Source of the DNA: Actinocorallia populi
Lineage (GTDB): Bacteria; Actinomycetota; Actinomycetes; Streptosporangiales; Streptosporangiaceae
Reading direction: 5' to 3'
NCBI RefSeq assembly: GCF_002995495.1
Contig: NZ_PVZV01000001.1
Span: forward strand, 1,341,410 to 1,405,409
DNA: 64,000 nucleotides
Shown here: one piece after another, positions 45,090 through 53,331 of the stretch
How positions within the stretch are numbered: position 1 is the first letter of the stretch
Layout of the letters: the number at the start of each line of letters is the position of its first letter
Position numbers and translations under genes: made by a program
The notes under the pieces: generated by a model
Databases searched by the model: none
What the model was told of the DNA's origin: nothing
What the model saw: the letters and a program-made list of their open reading frames with translations, nothing else

Positions 45090-45223
45090 GACCCTGCATC
45101 CTGCCATGCGCAACCGACAGAACGCAGAGAGTCACCAAAGTCTTCCTCGTCACCCCGCAAAACCACAACAGAACCCGGCCGGGTGAAAACCGCATCCGCC
45201 ACACACCTCACTTGAGACAGGCG

Positions 45224-45871
45224 CTAGCCCAGGCCGGCGTCCTTGGCCAGGGCGACGGCCTCGGCGCGGCTGCGGGCGCGCAGTTTGGCCAGGATGTCGC
45301 TGACCCGGTTGCGCACGGTCTTCTCCGACAGGAAGAGCCGCCGGGCGATCGAGGCGTTGTCCAGGCCCCGGGCCAGCAGGTCGAGCACCTCCCGCTCCCG
45401 GTCGGTGAGCTGGGGGAACGGCACCGGCACGGGCGCGGAGCCCGCCGGGACGCGGGCGAAGAAGGCCAGCACCCGGGTGGCGATGCGCGGCCCGAAGACG
45501 GCCTCGCCGCGCGCCACGCCGAGCAGGGCCCGCCGCACGTCCTCGCCGTCGTCCTCCTTCAGCAGGTAGCCGCGGGCCCCGGCGCGCAGCGCGGCGAACA
45601 CCGAGTCGTCGTCCTCGTCCATGGTCAGGACGACCACCGCGACGTCGGGGAACCGGGCGGTGATCTGCTTGGTGGCCTCCAGGCCGCTCATGCCCGGCAT
45701 GCGCAGGTCCATCAGCACCACGTCGGGCAGCAGCCGGCCGACCGCCTCCAGCGCGCCCGGCCCGTCCCCGGCCTCGCCGACGACCTCGAGGTCGTCCAGG
45801 TCGGCCAGCACCGTGGTCATGCCGGTGCGGAAGACGGGATGGTCGTCCACGACGAGCACTCTTACCGACAT
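45224..45871 (-). CDS. NarL/LuxR-family response regulator
   Basis: 215 residues. Receiver domain with VVDDHP acidic pocket and phosphoacceptor D55 (VVLMDLRMPGM), then C-terminal LuxR HTH (LTDREREVLDLLARG, TVRNRVSDILAKL). Its start is separated from the kinase stop by a single base, so it forms an operon with the sensor kinase upstream. Confidence 0.93.
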   Translation of the reverse strand: MSVRVLVVDDHPVFRTGMTTVLADLDDLEVVGEAGDGPGALEAVGRLLPDVVLMDLRMPGMSGLEATKQITARFPDVAVVVLTMDEDDDSVFAALRAGARGYLLKEDDGEDVRRALLGVARGEAVFGPRIATRVLAFFARVPAGSAPVPVPFPQLTDREREVLDLLARGLDNASIARRLFLSEKTVRNRVSDILAKLRARSRAEAVALAKDAGLG

Positions 45872-45872
45872 C

Positions 45873-47861
45873 TCACTCCTTCAGGGGGAGGACCGCCCGG
45901 ACCCTGGTGCCGCCGCCGGGGACGGCCAGCAGCTCCAGCCGGCCGCCCACCTCCTCGGCCCGCTCCCGCATGCTGCCCAGGCCCACTCCGGCCCGCGGAC
46001 GGGCGGGCAGCCCGCGGCCATTGTCCTCCACGGTGAGGACGAACCGGCCGTCGCTGATCTCGGCCAGCAGGCGCAGGCTGCCCGCGGCGCTGTGCCGCAC
46101 CCCGTTGTTGACGGCCTCGGCCGCGATCCGGTACGCGGCGACCTCGACGGCCGCGGGCAGGTCGGCGCACTCCGGGCCGATCAGGTGGGAGCAGGCCGGG
46201 GTCTCGTAGCCGCTCACCAGCTCGCGCAGCGCGCCGGGCAGCCCCAGCTGGTCCAGGATGGGCGGGCGGAGCCCCTGCACGACGGTCCGCAGGTCGCCGA
46301 CGGCCGCCTTCACCCGGTCGCGCTGGCCGCGCAGCCGCTGCGACCACTCCTCGTGCCCGGCCCTGCCGAGCCTGCGCGCGAGCGCGTCGAGCTGGTGGGC
46401 GGTCCCGGCCAGCGCGGGCCCGAGCCCGTCGTGCAGGTCGGCGCGCAGCCTGCGGCGCTCCTCCTCGCGGGCGGCGACGATCCGGGCGCGGGAGGCCGCC
46501 ACGTCCTGGACGAGCCCGGCCGCGTAGGCGAGGGTCGCGGCCCGCCCGGCGACCTCGGCGACGGCCTCCCGCTCCTGGGGCAGCAGCCGTTCGCCCGGAT
46601 GGCGCAGCCCCACGCGCAGCTCGCCGAGGTCGCGGCCGAGCGCGGGGCAGGGCACGGTGTGCAGGTCGGCGACGGGGCTGCCGGAGGAGACCTCGGCGGC
46701 GGGTCCGGCGAACGCGACGTAGGGGACCTCCAGTTCCCGGCGCAGGGCGTCGACGAGCCGCTCCAGCGCCTCGACCGGCTCCCCGGCGGGGGCGACCTGC
46801 CGGCCGACCCGGGAGACCACCGCGTACGGGTCGCGGCGGTGCCCGAACAGGAGCGACTCCACCCACCGCTGCACCGCGCCGTGCCCGGCGGCGACCGTGA
46901 CGGCCGCCGCGCCGACCAGCAGGTAGCCCAGGGTGCTGCCCGTGGCCAGCCTGCCGAGCCAGATGACGGCCAGCGCGTAGGCGGCGAGCACGAACCCGCT
47001 GAGCAGCGTGTAGACCACCGAGCGGCCGAGCAGCGCCTCGACGTCGAACAGCCGGTGGCGCAGCACGGCCACCACGATCGAGGCGGGCAGGGCGAACAGG
47101 CCGATGCTCAGCGCGACCTCCGGGAGCAGCCCCGCCTGGGAGTACAGGGCGGCGAAGCCCAGGCAGACGCCCATGACCAGGCCGCCGAACATCAGCCACT
47201 GCAGCTGGTCCCGCTCCACTCCGGTGGCCCGCCTGCCCCGCCACACCAGGCAGGCGACGCCGCCGAGCGTGCCGAAGAACAGGGTCGCGTAGGAGCCTGC
47301 CATCGCCGCCAGCCCCAGCGGCGCGTCCAGTGCCGCGACGCCGAGCGGGTTGACGACCCGCGGGGAGACGTCCGTGCCGCCGGGGTGGAACATCGCGGCC
47401 AGCGCAGCGCACGCCCCCGCGGCCGCGACGGCCTTGGCGAACAGGCCCCAGCGCCGGGACGGGGCACGGCCGTCGGGGAAGAGGATCGGGAGCAGCGGCA
47501 CGGACAGCCAGTAGACGGCGAAGCCCCAGGAGGCGACCCAGGCGCCGAAGGCCGCGCCCGGCAGCGGCCGGACCAGCGCGTCGGCCGCCGCGTAGTGCGC
47601 GAGCAGCAGGTAGGGGCCGATGGCGGAGGTGAGCAGCAGCAGCCAGGCCGCCCGGTTGCGCGGCTGCCGGGCCGCCACGAGCGCCCCGACGACGGGCCAG
47701 ACGGTCCCCAGCACCAGGTCGGCCGCGTACAGCGGGGTGACCTCGGCGCGGGCGGCGACCCAGCGGTGCAGGAGGACGGCGCCGGCGCAGGACAGGACGC
47801 CCGCGGCCGCGACCGTCCATGCGGCGCGGACGAGCGCGCGGTCGCCGAGAACCGGTTTCAT
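45873..47861 (-). CDS. NarL-type sensor histidine kinase
   Basis: 662 residues. N-terminal membrane region with roughly 10 hydrophobic segments in the first 340 residues, an intermediate GAF-like region, then HisKA_3 (RRLRADLHDGLGPALAG, phospho-His around 468) and HATPase (AEAVNNGVRHSAAG; VEDNGRGLP; GLGSMRERAEEVGG). Cytoplasmic kinase partner of the adjacent regulator; signal unknown, probably membrane stress. Confidence 0.92.
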   Translation of the reverse strand: MKPVLGDRALVRAAWTVAAAGVLSCAGAVLLHRWVAARAEVTPLYAADLVLGTVWPVVGALVAARQPRNRAAWLLLLTSAIGPYLLLAHYAAADALVRPLPGAAFGAWVASWGFAVYWLSVPLLPILFPDGRAPSRRWGLFAKAVAAAGACAALAAMFHPGGTDVSPRVVNPLGVAALDAPLGLAAMAGSYATLFFGTLGGVACLVWRGRRATGVERDQLQWLMFGGLVMGVCLGFAALYSQAGLLPEVALSIGLFALPASIVVAVLRHRLFDVEALLGRSVVYTLLSGFVLAAYALAVIWLGRLATGSTLGYLLVGAAAVTVAAGHGAVQRWVESLLFGHRRDPYAVVSRVGRQVAPAGEPVEALERLVDALRRELEVPYVAFAGPAAEVSSGSPVADLHTVPCPALGRDLGELRVGLRHPGERLLPQEREAVAEVAGRAATLAYAAGLVQDVAASRARIVAAREEERRRLRADLHDGLGPALAGTAHQLDALARRLGRAGHEEWSQRLRGQRDRVKAAVGDLRTVVQGLRPPILDQLGLPGALRELVSGYETPACSHLIGPECADLPAAVEVAAYRIAAEAVNNGVRHSAAGSLRLLAEISDGRFVLTVEDNGRGLPARPRAGVGLGSMRERAEEVGGRLELLAVPGGGTRVRAVLPLKE

Positions 47862-47975
47862 ACCGGCAATCGTGCATTAACCGACAAAGGGTGTCAGCTA
47901 TCCCGAAGGGGTCTCCCGGCAGGTCGGGTCGGGTGTCCCTGTCACCCGGGACGGCTCCCGCCGCACCGTGCAGCC

Positions 47976-48680
47976 ATGACAGAGCCCTACGCAACCCCAG
48001 GCGCACCCGCCCACCCCCGTCCGCCCCGGCCCGCCGAAGGCCGGGCACGCTGGCCCTGGGCCGGCGTCGCGGCCGGCGTCCTCGGCATCGCCGCCACCCT
48101 GATCTCCGACGTCCACCCCGTGGTGGAGAAGGGAGAGGGCTACACCAGCGAGTACCTCGACGAGGTGCCCCGGATGATGGCGCACATCAGCATCGTCACG
48201 GGTTTCGCGACGGTCGCCCTCCTCCTGGTCCTCGCCGCCGCCTGGCGCCGCCGCGTCGAGCCCCGGCTGCCCGGCAGCACCGCGGCCCACCTCGTCCCCC
48301 ACGCGCTGACCGCCTCGGCGGGCGCGCTGACCCTCGGCTACGCCTGGAAGGGCTCCCTGGCCCTCTACCTGCCCGGCGGGGTGGAGGCGGGCGGCTTCGA
48401 CGAGGCGGCGCTGTACACGATGTTCGTCCTCAACGACTTCGGCAGCTTCATCGGCTGGCTGGGCGTCATCGTCGCCGCGGGCGCCATCGCCTGGATGGGG
48501 CTGCGCGAGCGCACGGTCTCCCGCTGGATCGGAGCGATCAGCCTGCTGCCCGTCCTGATCGTCGCCGGGGCCGTCGGCTCCACCGGCCTTCCCGGCTTCC
48601 AGGGCGTCATCGGGCCCGTCTGGCTGACCGCGGCCTCCCTCGGGCTGGCCTTCGGGCGCAGCACGATCGTCCGTGACTGA
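47976..48680 (+). CDS. Multi-pass membrane protein of unknown function
   Basis: 234 residues. Pro-rich N-terminus (about 25), then five or so hydrophobic segments (about 28-45, 68-90, 105-122, 145-175, 185-225). No catalytic motif recognised. Divergent from the sensor kinase with a 114-base spacer, so possibly a target of the two-component system. Confidence 0.7.
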   Translation: MTEPYATPGAPAHPRPPRPAEGRARWPWAGVAAGVLGIAATLISDVHPVVEKGEGYTSEYLDEVPRMMAHISIVTGFATVALLLVLAAAWRRRVEPRLPGSTAAHLVPHALTASAGALTLGYAWKGSLALYLPGGVEAGGFDEAALYTMFVLNDFGSFIGWLGVIVAAGAIAWMGLRERTVSRWIGAISLLPVLIVAGAVGSTGLPGFQGVIGPVWLTAASLGLAFGRSTIVRD

Positions 48681-48696
48681 CCGGCGGAGCCCCCGG

Positions 48697-48720
48697 CCCC
48701 GCGGCGGCACCGCCGCGGGG
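48697..48720. terminator. Terminator between convergent membrane protein and kinase genes
   Basis: CCCCGCGGCG-GCAC-CGCCGCGGGG, a 10-base perfect stem with four-base loop, abutting the kinase stop codon. Confidence 0.85.
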
Positions 48721-50427
48721 TCACGGGGCCTGGAGCTCCAGGCCGTCGAGGATCCGGTCGGTGAGGTCGGGCTCCCCGGTCTGCTTGATGCGGACCCAGG
48801 CGGCGTAGGTGCGGGCGGAGTCCACCAGGCCCACCTCGGTGATCATCGGAACGCCGCTCTTGCACCGGGTCCACAACGTGACCGTGGCGGTCAGCCCGCC
48901 GACCTCGCGGGTGCGCGGCTCGCCCTTGGTGCAGTTCTCGGAGTGGTCGGCGTGCCGGGCGGGCGGGACGTCCAGCGCGGTGGTGAGCCCCACGAACAGA
49001 CCCGGACCGGTGTGGTCGGCCTCGCGGAAGTTGTCCTTGTCCGGGGTGGCGCGCAGCACCGGCCGGGGGGCGGAGTCGTCCAGCCCCGCGTTGCTCGCCG
49101 GATTCCAGGTCCGCTCCCCGTCGTCGGGCACCCACGCCTGCGGCACCCGTGCCTTGATCTTCTGGGAGGCGTCGGCGACCTGCGCCATCGGCGGCCCCGG
49201 CGGGGTGACGGGACCGGCGTCCTCGCCGCCCAGCCGGACGAGCACCACCGCGACCGCGCCGATCACCAGCACGCCCACCCCGACCACCGCCGGGATCAGC
49301 AGCCTGCTCGACCGGGACGGCCCCGGCGCGGGCGGCGGCGGAGGGGCGGCGGGCGCCCGGTGCCGGTCGGACGGCGGGGCGGGCGGGCCCGTCGGCTGCG
49401 CGGAGGGCCGCTGGAACGGGGTGTCGGACCGCTGGCCGAGCAGCGAGCCGCGGTCCAGGTAGGTGGCCTCCGGGTCGGCGGCCGGGAACGGGATCGCCGC
49501 GGTCCGGTCCGGATCGGGGTCCGGCGTGGTGGCGCGCGCGTAGGGCTCGAAGTTCTGCAGGTCGGGCGAGGTCTCCAGCAGGGAGGGCTGCGGCGCGGGC
49601 TCCGGGCGCCGCACCGGGACCGGCTCCTCGCCGCGGCGCAGCCCCGCGATCGCCTCGGCGTAGGCGGCCGCGGTCGGCCAGCGGTTCTCCCGGTCGGCCT
49701 CCAGCGCCTTGAGCACCACCGCGTCGACGGCCGGGGGCACCTCGGGGTTGTGCCCGCTCGGCGGGACCCGCACCGGGGCGGGGCCCGGCGCCCGTCCCGC
49801 CAGCAGGTGGTAGCTGAGCGCGCCGACGCCGTACACGTCCGCCCGCACGTCCAGGCCGCCCCCGAACCTGGCCTGCTCGGGGGACATGTAGCCGGGGGTG
49901 CCCACCGGGAGGGTGAACGCGCCCGAGGCGTGGGCCAGCGCCTTGGCCAGGCCCAGGTCGGCGATGAGCAGCCGCTCGCCCTGCCCGTCCTTGGTGGTCT
50001 GGAACAGGATGTTGGACGGCTTGAGGTCGCGGTGGATGACGCCCAGCTCGTTGATCACCTCGACGCCCTGCGCGATGTCCTCGATCAGCGCCAGCGCCTG
50101 GTTGACCGCAAGTGGCCGGTCGCCCGTCATGCGGTCGGCCAGCGACCCGCCGTCGGCGTAGGACATGGCGAAATAGGGGCGGCCGTCCGGCAGTTCGCCG
50201 AACTCGTGCACCCGCACCAGCCGCTCGGAGTCGGCGCGGCGCAGGATCCTGGCCTCCTCGAGGAAGCGGTTGCGCACGTCCAGATCGTCCAGCAGGGCGC
50301 CCGACAGCACCTTGATGGCGACCTGGTCGTTGAGGTCGTCGTCAAGGCCCAGCCAGACGGAGGCGAAGGCCCCCTGTCCGAGGACCCGATCAATTCGATA
50401 ACGGCCGACGGCCGAAGGCATGGACAC
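48721..50427 (-). CDS. Membrane Ser/Thr protein kinase
   Basis: 568 residues. Kinase domain (about 8-265): GQGAFASVWLG, VAIK Lys, HRDLKPSN, DLG instead of DFG (LLIADLGLAK), SPE as MSPEQ. Pro-rich linker to about 375, transmembrane helix about 378-400, then an extracytoplasmic domain with a C..C pair (HSENCTKGEPR ... WTRCKSG) that may form a disulfide. GTG 50427 is the start; ATG 50421 would give a two-residue-shorter protein. Divergent from a sigma-like gene. Confidence 0.9.
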   Translation of the reverse strand: MSMPSAVGRYRIDRVLGQGAFASVWLGLDDDLNDQVAIKVLSGALLDDLDVRNRFLEEARILRRADSERLVRVHEFGELPDGRPYFAMSYADGGSLADRMTGDRPLAVNQALALIEDIAQGVEVINELGVIHRDLKPSNILFQTTKDGQGERLLIADLGLAKALAHASGAFTLPVGTPGYMSPEQARFGGGLDVRADVYGVGALSYHLLAGRAPGPAPVRVPPSGHNPEVPPAVDAVVLKALEADRENRWPTAAAYAEAIAGLRRGEEPVPVRRPEPAPQPSLLETSPDLQNFEPYARATTPDPDPDRTAAIPFPAADPEATYLDRGSLLGQRSDTPFQRPSAQPTGPPAPPSDRHRAPAAPPPPPAPGPSRSSRLLIPAVVGVGVLVIGAVAVVLVRLGGEDAGPVTPPGPPMAQVADASQKIKARVPQAWVPDDGERTWNPASNAGLDDSAPRPVLRATPDKDNFREADHTGPGLFVGLTTALDVPPARHADHSENCTKGEPRTREVGGLTATVTLWTRCKSGVPMITEVGLVDSARTYAAWVRIKQTGEPDLTDRILDGLELQAP

Positions 50428-50508
50428 CCCGATATCATGCCCAAAGACCGGTCATGATTGGGAGCGCGATCTGCGCGGGTCGGCGTTCCAAAGCGAGCAG
50501 AGGGCGGC

Positions 50509-51060
50509 ATGGCGTTCAACGAGCGGACCGAGGAACTGGCGCTGCGTGCGGCCAAGGGAGATCAGGCGGCTCTGAACGAGCTGCTCGGCGCGATCCAGAA
50601 CGACGTCCTGCGGCACGCGGGCAGGTTCCTGCCCTGCCGGCAGGACGCCGAGGAGGCGTGCCAGGACGCGCTGCTCCAGGTGGCCCGCAACATCCACCGG
50701 TTCGAGGGCAGGTCCCGGTTCTCCACCTGGCTCCACGTGGTCGTGGCGAACTCGGCGCGCTCGACCTACCGCTCCCTCAAGCGCCGCTCGGTGGAGCAGG
50801 CGGGCGAGCTGCCCTCGCAGCGGCCCGACCCGCGGCGCACCAGCGTCATCGCCGGATCCCGCGTCGACATCCTCGACGCCATGGAGACGCTGGAGGCCAA
50901 GAAGCCGGACCTCATCCAGGCGCTGGTGCTGCGGGACGTCTCCCAGCTGGAGTACAGCGAGATCGCCGAGCAGCTCAACCTGCCGCTGGGCACGGTGAAG
51001 TCCCGCATCCACGAGGCGCGCAAGCAGGTGCGCGCCACGCTGGGCGAGTCCTACAGCTGA
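50509..51060 (+). CDS. ECF-like RNA polymerase sigma factor
   Basis: 183 residues. Region 2 (AALNELLGAIQNDVLRHAGRF, QDAEEACQDALLQVARNIHRF, with RFSTWLHVVVANSARSTYR) and region 4 (VLRDVSQLEYSEIAEQLNLPLGTVKSRIHEARK). GAGGGCGG precedes ATG 50509. Divergent from a Ser/Thr kinase; no anti-sigma gene is adjacent, so kinase phosphorylation or a partner switch may control it (inference). Confidence 0.9.
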   Translation: MAFNERTEELALRAAKGDQAALNELLGAIQNDVLRHAGRFLPCRQDAEEACQDALLQVARNIHRFEGRSRFSTWLHVVVANSARSTYRSLKRRSVEQAGELPSQRPDPRRTSVIAGSRVDILDAMETLEAKKPDLIQALVLRDVSQLEYSEIAEQLNLPLGTVKSRIHEARKQVRATLGESYS

Positions 51061-51061
51061 C

Positions 51062-51095
51062 GGGACGGGCGGCCGCGGCGAGGGCCCGCCGTCCC
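51062..51095. terminator. Bidirectional hairpin
   Basis: GGGACGGGCGG ... CCGCCGTCCC (one mismatch) between the convergent sigma factor and PemK-like genes. Confidence 0.5.
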
Positions 51096-51118
51096 CCGGT
51101 GAGCGGGGACCGGCGGGT

Positions 51119-51526
51119 CTACCGGGGCGTCCGCCAGCCGTAGCGGCTGATCAGGACCGCGGCGACACGGGTGAACCGGTCGGCGTCCAGGACCGCGCCC
51201 TCGCGGCGCAGGTCCCGCTCGTCGAGCTCGAACACCCGGTCCAAGCACAGGTAGGAGTCCCGCGCGTCCCGGTCCCAGGGGCCGGGGCCCAGCGGGTACC
51301 AGCCGCGCTGCCCCGCGCGGTCGCGGCTGGACAGCTGCATGCCCAGCAGCCGCTTGCCGTGCCGCCCCACGACGAGCAGGGGCCGGTCCTTGCCCCGGGA
51401 CGGGTCCTCCTCGTAGGGCACCCAGGCCCAGACGATCTCGCCGGGGTCGGCCAGCCCGTCCAGCTCGGGGGAGTACTCCAGACGTGCGGCGCCCTCGACG
51501 CCGTAGACCTCGCGGATCGCACCCAT
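51119..51526 (-). CDS. PemK/MazF-like protein
   Basis: 135 residues. The N-terminal portion has a PemK/MazF-like barrel: GEIVWAWVPYEEDPSRGKDRPLLVVG with the P-x-x-x-R-P-x-L element typical of PemK toxins, then RLLGMQLSSRDRAGQ. Such toxins are endoribonucleases, but no antitoxin is adjacent, so it may be a solitary family member with a housekeeping role. ATG 51526. Confidence 0.7.
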   Translation of the reverse strand: MGAIREVYGVEGAARLEYSPELDGLADPGEIVWAWVPYEEDPSRGKDRPLLVVGRHGKRLLGMQLSSRDRAGQRGWYPLGPGPWDRDARDSYLCLDRVFELDERDLRREGAVLDADRFTRVAAVLISRYGWRTPR

Positions 51527-51570
51527 CGGCGGATGATAGCGCCGTTCGCCCGGGGCGTCTTGGGGGCGGA

Positions 51571-52995
51571 TCAGTCCAGCGCGGCGAGCTGTTCGGCGAA
51601 CCACGCGCCGGGCGGCAGCGCGGTGGCGGCGGCGGCCAGCCGGGCGGTGCGCTCGCGGCGCTCCTCCGCGGACATCAGCAGCGCCCGGTTCAGGGCGCGG
51701 GCGGTCTGGGAGACGTCGTAGGGGTTGACGGTCAGCGCGTCCTCGGCGAGCTCGCCCGCCGCGCCGGCCTCCCGGGAGAGCACCAGCGCGCAGCCCTTCT
51801 CCGACAGGACGGGCCCCTCCTTGGCGACGAGGTTCATGCCGTCGCGGATCGGGTTGACCACCAGGACGTCCGCGAGCCGCAGGGCGGCCAGGGAGCGGGC
51901 GTAGTCGTCCTTGACCTGCAGGACGAGGGGGGTCCACTCGGCGGTGCCGAACTCGTCGTTGATCTCCGCGGCGAGGCGCTCGACGGCCGCGGTGTAGTCG
52001 CGGTAGCGGGGCAGGTCGGTGCGGGAGGGGTAGGCGAAGGCCACGTGCACCACGCGGCCGTGCCACTCCGGATGGTGCAGCAGCAGCTCCCAGTAGGCGG
52101 CCAGGCCCCGGACGATGTTCTTGGACAGCTCGGTGCGGTCGATGCGCAGGATCAGCTGCCGGCCGCCTGCCTGCTCCAGCAGCGCGGCGCGGCGCTCGGC
52201 GACGTCGTCCAGCGCCGCGCGCCCGCGCAGCTCCGCGCCGTCCACGCCCAGGGAGTGCACGCCGACCCGGGTGACGCGGCCCTGGTGCCGGACCGTGCGG
52301 GCGAACCTGTCGACCTTGGCGTCCAGGACGGCCTCGCAGCAGTCCAGGAAGGCCTCGGCCCACCGGTCGCACAGGAAGCCGGCGTGGTCGGCGCCCAGGA
52401 CGCCCTCCAGCACCGCGGCCGCGATGTCGTCGGGCAGCAGGCGGAAGTACTCCGGCGGGGCCCAGGGGGTGTGCGAGAAGTGGGCGATGCGCAGGTCGGG
52501 GCGGCGCTCGCGCAGCATCCGGGGGACGAGCGCCAGGTGGTAGTCCTGGACGACGACCTTGGCGCCGGGCTCGGCGTCCTGGGCCAGGGCGTCGGCGAAC
52601 GCCGATCCGTAGGCCTCGTAGGACTGCCAGTCGCGCCGGAAGGTGCTGTCGAAGTGCGGCTCGTTCGGGGTGTCGTAGAGCAGGTGGTGGACGAACCAGA
52701 GCGTGGAGTTGGCGACCGAGTTGTAGGCGCGCTGGAACGTCGTCTCGGGGATGTCCAGCATCCGGACGGCGCCCGTCTCGTGCCCGGCCTCGTCGAGCCG
52801 GCCCGAGGGGTTCTGGCGGGCGGCGAGCCGGTCGGCCTCCGACATCGCGGCGCAGACCCAGACCAGGTCGGTGCCGGCAGCCACCGAGGCGAGCCCGGAG
52901 ACCAGGCCTCCGCCGCCGCGGCGCATGGTCAGCGCGCCCTCCTCGGACAGGGAGAAGGACACCGGGCCGCGGTTGCTGGCGACGAGTACCTGCAT
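51571..52995 (-). CDS. otsA: Trehalose-6-phosphate synthase
   Basis: 474 residues, GT20 family. Forms trehalose-6-phosphate from UDP-glucose and glucose-6-phosphate. N-terminal VASNRGPVSF, active-site region QDYHLALVPRML, FSHTPWAPPE, and the C-terminal NPIRDGMNLVAKE nucleotide-sugar site. Partner of otsB (37814), which lies 13 kb away on the plus strand. The start is ATG 52995; the PemK-like gene follows 44 bases after its stop. Confidence 0.93.
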   Translation of the reverse strand: MQVLVASNRGPVSFSLSEEGALTMRRGGGGLVSGLASVAAGTDLVWVCAAMSEADRLAARQNPSGRLDEAGHETGAVRMLDIPETTFQRAYNSVANSTLWFVHHLLYDTPNEPHFDSTFRRDWQSYEAYGSAFADALAQDAEPGAKVVVQDYHLALVPRMLRERRPDLRIAHFSHTPWAPPEYFRLLPDDIAAAVLEGVLGADHAGFLCDRWAEAFLDCCEAVLDAKVDRFARTVRHQGRVTRVGVHSLGVDGAELRGRAALDDVAERRAALLEQAGGRQLILRIDRTELSKNIVRGLAAYWELLLHHPEWHGRVVHVAFAYPSRTDLPRYRDYTAAVERLAAEINDEFGTAEWTPLVLQVKDDYARSLAALRLADVLVVNPIRDGMNLVAKEGPVLSEKGCALVLSREAGAAGELAEDALTVNPYDVSQTARALNRALLMSAEERRERTARLAAAATALPPGAWFAEQLAALD

Positions 52996-53152
52996 GATCC
53001 GAGTCTCGCACGCGGCGCCGCGCCCGCCGAGGGGAGGACCGTTCCCACCTTCCGGAGAGTGATCAAGCTAACAGCGGGAGACGTCCAAGGAGTGAGACCC
53101 CCGTGCTGTCAAACGGACACCTGCGATAAAGTCGGCACACAACTTCATACGA

Positions 53153-53176
53153 GCCCGCGAGCAGTCTTACGCGGGC
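53153..53176 (+). promoter_or_regulatory. Hairpin preceding the SAM riboswitch
   Basis: GCCCGCG (53153-53159) / CGCGGGC (53170-53176), directly before the P1 strand of the riboswitch. May act in the expression platform as a competitor for the P1 region; a -10 GATAAA (53125-53130) lies upstream. Confidence 0.4.
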
Positions 53177-53177
53177 G

Positions 53178-53314
53178 CTCATCCAGAGGGGTGGAGGGAC
53201 CGGCCCTGCGAAGCCCCGGCAACCCTCCCGGCTCGCCTTCGCGCCCATGCGAGGCTTCGGCCGGGACGAGGTGCCAACTCCGGCCTGTGACCAGAGCGGC
53301 ACAGGAAAGATGAG
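53178..53314 (+). promoter_or_regulatory. SAM-I (S-box) riboswitch
   Basis: P1 CTCATC (178-183) pairs with GATGAG (309-314). The kink-turn/P2 core reads GGTGGAGGGACCGGCCC then GAAGCCCCGGCAACC, the P3 arm follows, GGTGCCAACTCC marks P3/P4 junction, P4 is CCTGTG/CACAGG, and GGAAAGATGAG is the S-box 3' signature. The Shine-Dalgarno GAGGGAGAGG (53312-53321) overlaps the 3' P1 strand and lies just before ATG 53332, so SAM binding probably affects translation initiation rather than transcription. Confidence 0.93.
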
Positions 53315-53331
53315 GGAGAGGCCTCGCACCC

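Larger units (their letters stand above)
43017..45223 (-). mobile_element. Solitary TnpB transposable element (IS200/IS605-like, no TnpA)
   Basis: The block between the monooxygenase stop and the NarL-type regulator stop contains only a TnpB-family gene and is oriented minus. The 43017-43045 hairpin marks the probable right end; the left end lies in 45090-45223. No TnpA (Y1 or serine transposase) is present, so movement would need a transposase elsewhere. Exact ends and any target-site marks cannot be fixed from this copy alone. Confidence 0.6.
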
